DNA of 22,387 nt, taken from contig CANJZR010000004.1 of NCBI GenBank assembly GCA_947479075.1, forward strand, positions 1 through 22,387, in the 5' to 3' direction. The notes under the pieces were generated by a model. The model did no database searches. It was not told the DNA's origin and was given only the letters and a program-made list of their open reading frames with translations. Origin of the DNA: Planctomycetaceae bacterium. GTDB taxonomy: Bacteria; Planctomycetota; Planctomycetia; Planctomycetales; Planctomycetaceae. The position numbers and the translations under genes were made by a program. Within the stretch, counting starts at the first letter, position 1. The number at the start of each line of letters is the position of its first letter. Below are positions 1 to 9,318 of the stretch, one piece after another.

Positions 1-1122
1 CTGAACCGAGACCACTCGCGCTCCATCGAGTATCAGGAAGTCGTCGACCAGCGATCCATCGGGATTCAGCGCCTGCGCCCTCACTCCCGCTGCAGCCGGG
101 AGCAGCATGTCGCTCGCCACTGCAGGAATCAGCTTCTGCAGCGCCGTCACGAAGGCAGACTTGTTCCACGACCGCCACATCTCCGCAGCTCCTGATCGCC
201 AGTGCTTCCACGCCAGCTTGCGGAACCCGGGGTCAAGCAGCGTTTCTGCCAGATCTCCCATGGACAGGTCATACTTGCTGTACCCCTCACGTCGAAAGGC
301 GAGCACTGCATTCGGACCACACTCCACGCCGCCACCAATCATGCGAGTGAAGTGAACACCCAGAAATGGAAACTCGGGGTCGGGCACCGGGTAGATCAGA
401 TTCCGGCACAAGTGCTCCGCCTCGGGCCTGAGTTCAAAATACTCACCCCTGAACGGCACGATTCGCGACGTGACATGGCACCCCGCCATCGTGCCCACCC
501 GATCAGCCTGTAACCCGGCACAGGTCACCAGAACCTTCGTGAGAAATTCTCGACCATCGCGCGTGCGTACGACGACCTCCGACGCCCGTGTCTCCACGCT
601 GACGACTTCGGCCCCTGTCCAGACGTGCCCACCGGCCTGTTCGATCTTGTCGGACAATCGAGCGGCCACGTGCTTGTAGTCGACAATCCCCGCCTCGGGG
701 ACATGCAGCGCCCGCACTCCATTGACCGCTGGCTCCAACTGCCTCAACCGGGGCAGATCAATCAGCTCACATTTCACTCCATTGGCGATCCCCCGCTCGT
801 AAATCTTGAGCAGCTGAGGAATCTCCTCCTGCCTGGTTGCGACGATCATCTTGCCACAGATCTCGTACGGAATTCCCTCTTCCCGGCAGAACTCAACCAT
901 CGCCTGCCGCCCTTCGCGGCAATTTCTGGCCCTGAGCGAACCGGGGCGGTAATAGATCCCCGAATGCAGAACGCCCGAATTGTGCCCGGTCTGATGCTGG
1001 GCCACACGAGTTTCTTTCTCGAGCAGAGTCACACGCAGCGATGGCCTCTGCTGGAGCAGCCTCCAGGCTGTCGCGAGACCGACGATTCCTCCACCAATAA
1101 TCAGAACGTCTTGCTGTGGCAT
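1..1122 (-). CDS. lhgO: L-2-hydroxyglutarate oxidase, LhgO/YgaF family (3' end cut by window edge)
   Basis: FAD-dependent oxidoreductase that oxidises L-2-hydroxyglutarate to 2-oxoglutarate, normally at the membrane and passing electrons to quinone (family knowledge). The frame stays open for 374 codons from the ATG at 1122 to base 1 with no stop. Visible motifs are the N-terminal FAD Rossmann loop GGGIVGLA (residues 10-17), and HNSGVLHSGIYY (47-58), which is the signature of this family. The family is about 400 residues and ends with a conserved NAPSPAAT-type segment, so only about 25 residues should be missing beyond the left edge. The frame ends in VVSVQ, just where that segment should begin. 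hrpA ends 117 nt upstream on the same strand, so the two may be co-transcribed. The ribosome site is weak (AGGTG about 13 nt upstream). No defect is seen. Confidence 0.9.
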   Translation of the reverse strand, partial: MPQQDVLIIGGGIVGLATAWRLLQQRPSLRVTLLEKETRVAQHQTGHNSGVLHSGIYYRPGSLRARNCREGRQAMVEFCREEGIPYEICGKMIVATRQEEIPQLLKIYERGIANGVKCELIDLPRLRQLEPAVNGVRALHVPEAGIVDYKHVAARLSDKIEQAGGHVWTGAEVVSVETRASEVVVRTRDGREFLTKVLVTCAGLQADRVGTMAGCHVTSRIVPFRGEYFELRPEAEHLCRNLIYPVPDPEFPFLGVHFTRMIGGGVECGPNAVLAFRREGYSKYDLSMGDLAETLLDPGFRKLAWKHWRSGAAEMWRSWNKSAFVTALQKLIPAVASDMLLPAAAGVRAQALNPDGSLVDDFLILDGARVVSVQ

Positions 1123-1239
1123 ATTGTGTGGGGCACCTGAGGCACGAGTGATCAAGTCGCCGAGGATTGTAACATGCAGACGGCCGAACAATCGTGTGGC
1201 TCACCCCGACTGGATAGAGAACGCCCTGCTGCCCCGGGA

Positions 1240-4200
1240 TTACCGCGCCGCCATAAAGGCGTCCATGATCTTCTTGTCGGAGACCGCGACCCCCAGGCCG
1301 AGCTGCTGGGCGAAGGCGGCCACGCGGGCCTCTTCGATGAGCCACCGCACCTGCGGAGTAAAGGGATCAAAGTCGGGACGCGGTGTGTGACGCTGGACAT
1401 GCTGTCGCCAGCGTTCCAGATGGCCGGTCAGAGTCGCAAATGCTGCCCGGTCCTTGTCGTAGCCTCCGCTGGTAATCCTCTGCCAGCGCAGCTGGATCGC
1501 CTTCAGATACCGGGGATACTGCACCAGCCACGGCCAGGGAACATGGCTCATGAAGCCCGGCGCGAACAGAGATTCAATCTGCTTGCGGGTATCGTCGATC
1601 GCATATTGAAGAGAGGATCCGCTCTGCTGATTGATCAGTCGGCGAGTCTGGTGATATGCCGTCATCAACGGTTCCAGGAACTTTGACAGATCCTGGGTCG
1701 CCACCGACATCTGGCTGCGGGCCCGCTTCATATACTCGCGATACTGGACCGCGTTATGAGGCAGTGGACCGTCAAAGGCCAGCGACCGTTCGGCCAGTCG
1801 CCACTGGACCTGCGACTTGAATTCCTTATGGTCGGGCAGTGTTGTCGCAAAGACGCAGATCTGCTGAAACCGGGGAAGCCAGTCGACCTGTTCCTTGATG
1901 CGTTTGGGTTCCGCGATCAACAGCAGCCGCACCAGAGCCCGTCGCGTTTCTCGCTCGGCATGGGCCGCATCGGTGGCCAGCATCAGCGAGACGGAGTCGC
2001 CTTTGTCGACCAGCATGGGGAAAGCCCGCACATCGATTCCACCGCGATTGATCGTGATCTCGGCGGGGAGTTCAAAGTCAGTCCAGTCGGTAATTCCTGT
2101 GCGATTCCAGTTCTTCTCATCCAGCGTGACCACTGACGAGTCGGCCTGCGACCGGACTCCGCGCTGCAGCTCCTGCAGGTCGCGACTCTCCTGAATCACC
2201 GCTCCATTGTCGTCGACCATACGGATGTTGATCCGCAGATGGTCGGGCACGCGGTCTTCTTCAAACGCGGTGACAGGAACATGCTCACCCGAGAACTTCC
2301 GCAGGGCCGCGGCCAGCTGTTCGGTGAGACACCCTTCGCCGTGCTTGAGCAGCGGAATAATCTTCGGCAGGACATCATTCACCGGAACAAAGAGTCGGCG
2401 CAGCTCCTTCGGCAGCGACTTAATGAGTGCGGTCACCTTCTCTTCCAGCAATCCGGGGACGAGCCAGTTGAGTCGCTCTGCTGACAGCTGCCCAATCCCG
2501 GCTCGTGGGACGGTGATGGTCAGCCCGTCGGAGTCCTTCCCGGGTTCGAGGGCATACTCGATCGGCAGATTGAGTCGACCAACCGAGAGTTGGTCCGGAA
2601 ACGCTTCCTTGGGGAGTGCGATCTCGGGGTCCGCAAGCAACACCTCGCGAGTTAAGCAGAGGGCATTCGGCTGGGATTTCTCCACCGACTTGAGCCACCG
2701 ACGCAGGGCATGGACATCGACGACATCAACGGGCAGCTGTGAATCAAAGAACGCGAACTGAGCCTCCTCGCTCGCGAAGAGCTGCGACTGGCGCAGCTTC
2801 GCCTGCCAATCTGCCAGCTCCTCTTTCAAAGTCGCATTGTGCCGGTGGAACAACTCCGGCCCCTGGTATTCCGCATGGACAAGAACATGCTCGATCAGCA
2901 GCTTCCGGCACAGCTCCGGTTCGACAGTGCTGTAACGGACCCTCCGCCCGGTGACGATGGGTAACCCGAAGAGCAGGACTCGCTCGGTGGCCATGACGGC
3001 TCCGCTGCGAGCGTCCCACGCGGCATCACTATAGGTCTTCTTGACGAGATGGGTGGCCAGTCGCTCAATCCACATCGGATCGACAGGGGCGATCACGCGG
3101 GCGTAGCGTTTGGTCGTTTCAACCAGCTCAGCGGCCACAATCCAGCGAGGTTTTGTCTTGTAGGCAACCGATCCCGGCCAGAGATTCAGCAACTGATTCC
3201 CGGCTCCGGTGTAGTCGTTCTTTTCCCCCTTGAGAGCGATATTCGACAGGAGGCCAGTGAGAACGGCCCGATGAATCGCATCGGGCTGATTCTTGCGATT
3301 CGCTGGTTTCAGCCCATGCTCTTCGGCAATCTGTTTCAGCTGACGTGTCAGGTCGGCCCACTCCCGCAGCCGGAGAGACGACAGAAAGTTCTGGCGGCAC
3401 ATCTTCTGAAACTGACCACGCGAGAGCTTCTCTTCCTGTTCCCGGGCAAAGTCCCACAGCTTAAGGAATGACATGAAGTCTGACCGCTCGTCGGCGAACT
3501 TCTGGTGGGCGGAGTCAGCTGCGAACTGCTTGTCGACCGGCCGCTCACGCGGGTCTCGAATTTCGAGAGCCGACGCGATGATCAGGACCTCTTCGAGACA
3601 TTGCTCGTCGTCGGCAGCCAGAATCATGCGGGCGATGCCAGGGTCAACGGGCCACTTACTCAGCGTTCTACCGACCGGAGTGAGCTTTCCCTCTTCGTCG
3701 AGTGCCCCCAGTTCAAAGAGCGACCGCTCGCCCGACCGGATCGACGACGCCGAGGGAGGATCCAGCAACGGGAAGTCAGCCAGATCGCCCAGAGCCAGCG
3801 ATTTCGTTTGAAGGATCACGGACGCCAGGTTCGTCCGCAGAATCTCGGGCGAAGTGTAGGCCTCGCGCTGCTGGAAATCGTCTCCGGAATACAACCGGAT
3901 ACAGATGCCCGGCGCGATACGGCCGCAACGTCCCTTCCGCTGATCGGCACTCGCCCGTGAGATGGGTTCGATCGGCAGTCTCTGGACCTTCGACTGCGGG
4001 GCGTAGCGGCTGATGCGGGCTGTTCCCGTGTCGATCACGTAATGAATACCCGGGACCGTCAATGAGGACTCCGCGACATTCGTGGCGAGCACCACCTTAC
4101 GATTGCGGGATGGCGAAAAGATCCGGTTCTGCTCCGCTTCCGACAAGCGACCATAGAGTGGGAGAAGTTCGAGTGTCTCTCCTCCCCTCCCCCGCCCACC

Positions 4201-5181
4201 AAGTGTTTTCGCGATCTCGCGGATCTCCTGTTCGGTCGGGAGGAAGACCAGGATGTCACCGCTCCCTTCGCGAGCCAGCTCGTCGATGGCGTCGCCTATC
4301 GATTGCGACCAGTCGACTTCGTCGTCGTCCCCCTCATGTTCTGGCGGACGGTAACGAACCTCCACGGGGTAGGAACGGCCCGAGACTTCGAGGACCGGAA
4401 CGGGAGGGCGTTGAGAGTTGAGGGTTGAGGGTTGAGCGGGAGAGGAGGAGGCCTGTGAATCAGTGCCAGCAAAAAACTCAGCGAAGCGTTGCGCGTCGAT
4501 CGTGGCAGAGGTGATGATGACCCGCAGGTCGGGACGCTTGGGCAGGATTCGTCGCAGGTACCCCATCAGGAAGTCGATGTTCAGCGAACGCTCATGAGCC
4601 TCGTCGATGATGATCGTGTCATAGCGGTCGAGGTAGCGGTCGTTCTGTGTTTCTGCCAGCAGAATTCCGTCGGTCATCAGCTTAATGAGCGTCCGCGGGC
4701 TGGAGATGTCATTGAAGCGAATCTTGTAGCCGACCTGTGTCCCCAGCTTGATTTTCAGTTCTTCCGCCAGGCGGGCCGCCACCGAGCGTGCGGCGATCCG
4801 GCGCGGCTGGGTGTGGCCGATCATGCCGACGACACCACGCCCCGCCTCTAAACAGATCTTCGGCAGCTGGGTTGATTTCCCAGAACCGGTTTCGCCACAC
4901 ACGATGATGACCTGATGGTCTCGGATCGCGGAGAGAATCTCCTCACGCTTGGCAGTGATCGGCAGGTCGGCATCGTACTCCAGCTGCGGCACATCACCGG
5001 CTCGCTGCTCCCGCATCCGGGTCGATTTGTCGACCTCCTGCAACAGCTTTGTCAGCGACTGGTCAAATGACTTCTGCTGCGACTTCAGCTGTTGGACGGT
5101 TTTCCAGCTGCGCGTGAGTCGGTGTTGATCCCAACGCATGGAGAGTGCGATGCGTTCATCAAGATCAGCGGGCCAGTCCAA
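1240..5181 (-). CDS. hrpA: ATP-dependent RNA helicase HrpA (DEAH-box)
   Basis: A DExH-box RNA helicase of 1313 residues; E. coli HrpA is about 1300, so it is full length. HrpA-type proteins remodel RNA or stalled ribosomes in the cytoplasm (family knowledge). Motifs in order are Walker A GETGSGKS (96-103), DEAH (193-196), SAT (225-227), TNVAESSLTVPGI (367-379) and motif VI QRKGRCGR (414-421). HA2, OB-fold and the long C-terminal DUF3418-like region are expected after these, and the length fits. Residues 241-260 form a low-complexity insert encoded partly by a tandem heptamer. The frame opens with TTG at 5181, because an in-frame stop lies only six codons upstream. The next ATG is at 5139. I prefer TTG because the segment DERIALSMRWDQHRL resembles the HrpA N-terminal helix. 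It is divergent from the PSCyt gene. Confidence 0.95.
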   Translation of the reverse strand: MDWPADLDERIALSMRWDQHRLTRSWKTVQQLKSQQKSFDQSLTKLLQEVDKSTRMREQRAGDVPQLEYDADLPITAKREEILSAIRDHQVIIVCGETGSGKSTQLPKICLEAGRGVVGMIGHTQPRRIAARSVAARLAEELKIKLGTQVGYKIRFNDISSPRTLIKLMTDGILLAETQNDRYLDRYDTIIIDEAHERSLNIDFLMGYLRRILPKRPDLRVIITSATIDAQRFAEFFAGTDSQASSSPAQPSTLNSQRPPVPVLEVSGRSYPVEVRYRPPEHEGDDDEVDWSQSIGDAIDELAREGSGDILVFLPTEQEIREIAKTLGGRGRGGETLELLPLYGRLSEAEQNRIFSPSRNRKVVLATNVAESSLTVPGIHYVIDTGTARISRYAPQSKVQRLPIEPISRASADQRKGRCGRIAPGICIRLYSGDDFQQREAYTSPEILRTNLASVILQTKSLALGDLADFPLLDPPSASSIRSGERSLFELGALDEEGKLTPVGRTLSKWPVDPGIARMILAADDEQCLEEVLIIASALEIRDPRERPVDKQFAADSAHQKFADERSDFMSFLKLWDFAREQEEKLSRGQFQKMCRQNFLSSLRLREWADLTRQLKQIAEEHGLKPANRKNQPDAIHRAVLTGLLSNIALKGEKNDYTGAGNQLLNLWPGSVAYKTKPRWIVAAELVETTKRYARVIAPVDPMWIERLATHLVKKTYSDAAWDARSGAVMATERVLLFGLPIVTGRRVRYSTVEPELCRKLLIEHVLVHAEYQGPELFHRHNATLKEELADWQAKLRQSQLFASEEAQFAFFDSQLPVDVVDVHALRRWLKSVEKSQPNALCLTREVLLADPEIALPKEAFPDQLSVGRLNLPIEYALEPGKDSDGLTITVPRAGIGQLSAERLNWLVPGLLEEKVTALIKSLPKELRRLFVPVNDVLPKIIPLLKHGEGCLTEQLAAALRKFSGEHVPVTAFEEDRVPDHLRINIRMVDDNGAVIQESRDLQELQRGVRSQADSSVVTLDEKNWNRTGITDWTDFELPAEITINRGGIDVRAFPMLVDKGDSVSLMLATDAAHAERETRRALVRLLLIAEPKRIKEQVDWLPRFQQICVFATTLPDHKEFKSQVQWRLAERSLAFDGPLPHNAVQYREYMKRARSQMSVATQDLSKFLEPLMTAYHQTRRLINQQSGSSLQYAIDDTRKQIESLFAPGFMSHVPWPWLVQYPRYLKAIQLRWQRITSGGYDKDRAAFATLTGHLERWRQHVQRHTPRPDFDPFTPQVRWLIEEARVAAFAQQLGLGVAVSDKKIMDAFMAAR
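4410..4437. repeat. Tandem heptamer (4 x 7 nt) inside hrpA
   Basis: Four consecutive 7 nt units of the form GTTGAGN (fourth bases onward GTTGAGA, then GTTGAGG twice, then GTTGAGC) lie on the + strand. On the hrpA strand they are read in frame and encode the stretch around QPSTLNSQ (residues 250-257). The insert falls between helicase motif III and the start of the second RecA domain, in a region that can vary in length. Confidence 0.8.
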
Positions 5182-5390
5182 GAGAGATTCCGTCTGTCAG
5201 GTCGAAATGGAAGTGAACCGGGCAGGACACGCAGAAATGCCACCAGTTCGCGGACCCCAGATCGTAACGCGATTCGTGACCGTGTCGAACGTCGAGGACA
5301 AATAGAGCTCAATACACCCCTCTGAAAATCGCCCCCTCTCCCACTCTCCTCAACTCCCCCTCCAATGCTGCGACATCTCCCTCACTCCGG

Positions 5391-5396
5391 TACAAT
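5391..5396 (+). promoter_or_regulatory. Possible -10 box for the PSCyt gene
   Basis: TACAAT matches the sigma-70 -10 consensus at 5 of 6 positions. It would give a leader of about 44 nt before the ATG at 5447. The -35 candidate 17 nt upstream (CTGCGA, 5368-5373) is poor at 3 of 6, so this is a weak call. Confidence 0.35.
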
Positions 5397-5434
5397 AGAA
5401 TGACCGGTCGGAAGTCCTATCCGCACCGCAACCT

Positions 5435-5438
5435 GGAG
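5435..5438 (+). promoter_or_regulatory. Ribosome binding site fixing the PSCyt start
   Basis: GGAG lies 8 nt before the ATG at 5447. The ATG is followed directly by a signal-peptide-like segment, which supports this start. Confidence 0.55.
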
Positions 5439-5446
5439 TCGCGTCA

Positions 5447-8400
5447 ATGAGATGGTTGACCTGTGTGGCCTTGTTCATGCTCGCGGAGACGATCCTGCCG
5501 GGATCCTTGTCTGCGGACGAACGGGCGGATCACTTTGAAGCCAAGATCCGGCCCGTCCTCGCGGGGACCTGCTTTCGTTGCCACGGAGACAGCAAGACCG
5601 GAGGTAACCTGCGGATCGACTCGCGAGAAGCTCTCCTGACGGGCGGTGACTCGGGCCCAGCCATCGTCCCGGGTAATCCGGAGGAGAGTCTGCTGCTGAA
5701 GGCAATCACCAGGAAGAGCGACGATGTCTCCGCGATGCCGCCCGAGAAAGACAAAGCCCTCCGTCCTGACCAGATCGCCGACTTTGCCCAATGGATTAAA
5801 GAGGGGGCCCTGTGGCCGGAGACCACAGCCAAGTTCGTCGGCGAGAAGCATTGGGCCTACGAACCGGTCAAAGATGTTCCACTCCCCCCCATCGCTGACA
5901 CGACCTGGCCAAAGACGAGCATCGACTACTTTATTCGAGCCAAACAGGAAGCTGCCGGAGTTCGCCCCGCCCCGCCTGCCGACAAACTCACATTGATCCG
6001 GCGGGCGACCTACGACCTGACAGGCCTGCCCCCCACGGCAGCTGAGGTCGACGCATTTCTCAAGGACACCTCACCGCAGGCCTTTGAAACCGTAGTGGAA
6101 CGATTGCTCCAGTCCCCCACATACGGCGAGCAGTGGGGACGCCACTGGCTCGACGTTGTCCGCTACGCTGACACAGCGGGAGAGACCGCCGACTATCCGG
6201 TGCCCCTCGCCTGGCGTTATCGCAACTATGTCGTTGACTCCTTCAACCAGGACAAGCCCTATGACGTGTTCCTGCGGGAACAGATCGCCGGAGACATCCT
6301 GGCCGCTCAGGGACCTCCTGAGAAATATGCCGAGCGCGTCACAGCCACCGGCTATCTGGCGATCTCACGTCGCTTTGGTTTCGATTCCGAGAATTATCAC
6401 CACCTGACCATCCAGGACACACTCGACAATCTGGGCCAGTCCGTTCTGGGTCTGAGCATGGGGTGTGTGCGATGCCACGATCACAAGTTCGACCCGATTT
6501 CGATGCAGGACTACTACGGTCTGTACGGGATCTTCGACAGCAGCCGGTATGCGTTCCCCGGCTCGGAGCAAAAATCAAAATTCCGTCTGATGGCCCCGCT
6601 CATTCCCGTGAGCGATGCCCAGCTGAAATGGCGGGATTTCGAGAACCGTGTGGCAGCCCTCTCCAACTCGCTCTCCAAGTTGAAGCAACCTGTTCCAGGA
6701 GCTGTACTCCGCTCCCTGGCCGACATGGATGGCGATTTTGAGATGCAGGCCCCCGCAGCGGGCGGCAGCAACGGTGTGCTGGTCCCGCCGTGGCTCTACG
6801 ACGGGCGGATTGAGGTGACGACTGCGGCTCAGAGCCCCTTCAAGAATCTCTACCCGCTCGGCAAGGTTGGCGCGAATGTTCCCGCAGGAACTGGTGTCTA
6901 CCGGATCGCACAATCGATCCGCCCCCGTCACACGCGGGAAGACACCGAGCAGATCTCTGCCAGCCTCGACTTCCGCATCGCAGCTGCGGGTGAGGGAGAA
7001 ACAGCCGAACACCGATTCTCACTCGGCGCTCTCGGAACCGCCCCCGCTGTCGAACTGTTGATCTCACCCACCGCAGTTTCGCTGAAGAATGGCGAGACGA
7101 CCGAAAAACTGGCGAACGTGCAGGCCACGCAGTGGCATAATCTGCAACTGGTCCTCAACTTGAAACAGGGCACATGGACCGGGCGGCTGGCCTCGACCGA
7201 ATCAGCATCCGATCTCCCCGTGAAACCACTCTCGCCTCAATGGAACGGCGTCATTGACCTCGTCGAGCTGACCTCGACCGGGACTGCGGAATCGAAATCC
7301 CCCGCGATCTCGTATGACAACCTGGGAGTCCAGGACGCCCCCGTCGCACCGGCCACGACCGAACCTCCGTCACTGGCGGCTCTCGCCGGAGGAATTGATC
7401 CCGCAGCGATCACAACTCAGCTGCAGTCGCTAACGGGCATCGATGGAGATGTGGAACTGCAGACCGCCGATCAGGCACCAACCACACCATGGGGGGCTGG
7501 CCCGAACAGTGTGGTGTCAGTTTCTGCGAACTCACAAAGCCCCTTCGAGAACCTCTTCGCTCCCGGGATGATCGGGATCCACATGCCCAACCGGGGCGAG
7601 TATGACGGCTTCGGCCAATCGCTCCCGAATACCAAGCCTGACAAGGATGGCCACCTGTTTGTCGCCTTCGACTTCCGCTGTGCCAGCCAGGACGCGGGAG
7701 GCAATGGATCGTGGCGTTACTACATCGGCCATGGTCCGGGGAACTCCGCAGCTGTGGAACTCTTTTTCAACGGAGCAGAGTTCTTCCGCCGGAGTGGGGA
7801 TGCCCGCGAGCCGGTTGCTCCACTCAACATCGGCCAGTGGTACCAGGTCCAATTGACACTCGACGTGAATGCCAAGACCTACGTCGGTGTCCTTGCTTCG
7901 GATGATCGTAAGGTCGACTTTAGTGGTCAGTTCGCAACGGGCTGGGATGGCACGCTCGACCACACGTTCATCGACAGCTTCGGCCACATCGGTGGCGTCC
8001 GCCCGTCCCTCGATGCCGACAACTTCTTTGTCAGCGATACCGCTCTGCGCCCGTTCGGTGAAACGACCCCGTCTCCAACAAGCGAGGCCCAAGCCTCCCG
8101 CCGCGATCAGATTGCCACCCTGCGACAACAGCTGGCCGACATCAAGGACCAGGCGGCGAAGCAGACGGAAGAACTCAACACACTGCTCGTGAATGGTCCG
8201 TTTGAGATGACCTACGGAGTGACCGAAGGCACTCCGCACAATGTCCGCATGCAGATGCGAGGCGAACCATCCCAGCCGGGCGTCGAGGTCCCGCGTGGCT
8301 TCATTCAGGTGCTGGGCGGAGGACCTCTCGGGCCCCAGGCATCCGGCAGCGGTCGGCTCGAACTGGCACAGTGGATTACCCAACCGGAGAACCCGCTGAC

Positions 8401-9229
8401 CGCTCGAGTGATGGCCAATCGGATCTGGCAATACCACTTCGGTCGCGGGCTGGTCAAAACGCCGAACGACTTCGGGATGCGAGGCATGCCGCCGACCCAC
8501 CCCGAGTTGCTCGACCACCTGGCGACACAGTTCGTAAAGAATGGCTGGTCGATTCGGGCGATGCACCGCTTGATCATGCGGAGTGCGACCTATCAGCTGG
8601 CCTCCGACATTCCCCAGGACTCAGCCGCTCCTGTCCACTCCGCAGATGCCAATTATCTGTACGCGGTATTCGCCCGCCGTCGCTTGAGTGCCGAGGAGAT
8701 CCGTGACTCCATCCTTGATGTCAGCGGAGATCTAGACCGCGTTCCGGGACACGAGCACCCCTTCCCGTCACCGATCAGCTGGGGCTATTCGCAGCATGGC
8801 CCGTTCAGTGCAGTTTACGACCATAACAAACGCAGCATCTACCTGATGACGCAGCGGCTGAAACGGCACCCGTTCCTGGCCCTGTTCGACGGAGCTGACC
8901 CCAATGCGTCGACCGCCGACCGGCTGGGGACCACTGTGCCGACGCAGGCTCTCTTCTTCCTGAACGATCCGATGATCCACGCCAAGTCGGAACACTGGGC
9001 CACCCGCATTCAGGCGGACGGCGGTGATGAAACGCAGTGGATCGAGCGGGCCTGGCTCACAGCCTTCGGCCATGCACCGAACTCCAGCGAGCTGGCCGAT
9101 GCGCTCGAGTTCCTGGCGGCCTACCGCGCTGAATTGGCCGTTAATCAACTCGACAACATACCGGCCCGCTCCCTGGCCGCCTACCTCCGCACGCTGATCG
9201 GCAGCAACGAGTTCCTTCACGTCGACTGA
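5447..9229 (+). CDS. PSCyt1/DUF1549/DUF1553 planctomycete cytochrome-like protein with two ConA/LamG-like inserts
   Basis: Secreted 1260-residue protein of the planctomycete-type PSCyt1-PSCyt2-PSD1 architecture; the biochemical role is unknown. A signal peptide (about 1-23) is followed by a PSCyt1 domain with haem-binding CFRCH (42-46). DUF1549 begins near 157 and contains a second CVRCH (340-344) followed by DHKFDPI. DUF1553 starts near 964 with the typical ARVMANRIWQYHFGRGLV stretch and runs to the C-terminus. Between DUF1549 and DUF1553 are two related segments (about 426-630 and 664-870). Each opens with a GD-aromatic/aliphatic-E/Q motif and SPFxNL, and they look like duplicated concanavalin A/LamG-type jelly rolls. 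A short coiled coil (about 883-915) follows. Two CxxCH motifs imply c-type haem attachment. The usual partner, a DUF1501 protein, lies downstream but is separated by a transposase cassette. Confidence 0.93.
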   Translation: MRWLTCVALFMLAETILPGSLSADERADHFEAKIRPVLAGTCFRCHGDSKTGGNLRIDSREALLTGGDSGPAIVPGNPEESLLLKAITRKSDDVSAMPPEKDKALRPDQIADFAQWIKEGALWPETTAKFVGEKHWAYEPVKDVPLPPIADTTWPKTSIDYFIRAKQEAAGVRPAPPADKLTLIRRATYDLTGLPPTAAEVDAFLKDTSPQAFETVVERLLQSPTYGEQWGRHWLDVVRYADTAGETADYPVPLAWRYRNYVVDSFNQDKPYDVFLREQIAGDILAAQGPPEKYAERVTATGYLAISRRFGFDSENYHHLTIQDTLDNLGQSVLGLSMGCVRCHDHKFDPISMQDYYGLYGIFDSSRYAFPGSEQKSKFRLMAPLIPVSDAQLKWRDFENRVAALSNSLSKLKQPVPGAVLRSLADMDGDFEMQAPAAGGSNGVLVPPWLYDGRIEVTTAAQSPFKNLYPLGKVGANVPAGTGVYRIAQSIRPRHTREDTEQISASLDFRIAAAGEGETAEHRFSLGALGTAPAVELLISPTAVSLKNGETTEKLANVQATQWHNLQLVLNLKQGTWTGRLASTESASDLPVKPLSPQWNGVIDLVELTSTGTAESKSPAISYDNLGVQDAPVAPATTEPPSLAALAGGIDPAAITTQLQSLTGIDGDVELQTADQAPTTPWGAGPNSVVSVSANSQSPFENLFAPGMIGIHMPNRGEYDGFGQSLPNTKPDKDGHLFVAFDFRCASQDAGGNGSWRYYIGHGPGNSAAVELFFNGAEFFRRSGDAREPVAPLNIGQWYQVQLTLDVNAKTYVGVLASDDRKVDFSGQFATGWDGTLDHTFIDSFGHIGGVRPSLDADNFFVSDTALRPFGETTPSPTSEAQASRRDQIATLRQQLADIKDQAAKQTEELNTLLVNGPFEMTYGVTEGTPHNVRMQMRGEPSQPGVEVPRGFIQVLGGGPLGPQASGSGRLELAQWITQPENPLTARVMANRIWQYHFGRGLVKTPNDFGMRGMPPTHPELLDHLATQFVKNGWSIRAMHRLIMRSATYQLASDIPQDSAAPVHSADANYLYAVFARRRLSAEEIRDSILDVSGDLDRVPGHEHPFPSPISWGYSQHGPFSAVYDHNKRSIYLMTQRLKRHPFLALFDGADPNASTADRLGTTVPTQALFFLNDPMIHAKSEHWATRIQADGGDETQWIERAWLTAFGHAPNSSELADALEFLAAYRAELAVNQLDNIPARSLAAYLRTLIGSNEFLHVD

Positions 9230-9238
9230 CGCCTCCTT

Positions 9239-9269
9239 ACTAACCCGAAGCGTCAGCGAGGGCGAGCGT
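9239..9269 (+). repeat. REP-like repeat, copy 1 (left boundary of cassette)
   Basis: 31 nt beginning ACTAACCCGAAGCGTCAGCG and ending GAGCGT. It is identical over all 31 positions to the reverse complement of 9843-9873, and its core is identical to 14990-15017. It is G-rich on this strand and has no strong internal hairpin, so a stable fold would need the inverted partner. Confidence 0.9.
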
Positions 9270-9318
9270 CCATCGATTCGATTCGCACTCCTATCCTCAT
9301 TTTCCACAGGGGAGAACC

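Larger units (their letters stand above)
5182..5446. other. Divergent intergenic region, hrpA / PSCyt gene
   Basis: 265 bp with no convincing gene. The right part contains a pyrimidine-rich run at 5332-5363 (29 of 32 bases C or T on the + strand), followed by a possible -10 box and a Shine-Dalgarno sequence for the rightward gene. No clear promoter for hrpA was found. Confidence 0.5.

Noticed and set aside
1123..1239. Possible terminator or small gene between hrpA and lhgO
   Set aside because: No stable hairpin with a T-run and no frame with a credible start were found in these 117 bp.
7532..8566. 344-codon open frame on the minus strand opposite the PSCyt gene
   Set aside because: It is antisense to a clear coding region with DUF1553 motifs; GC-rich codon bias on the plus strand creates open antisense frames.
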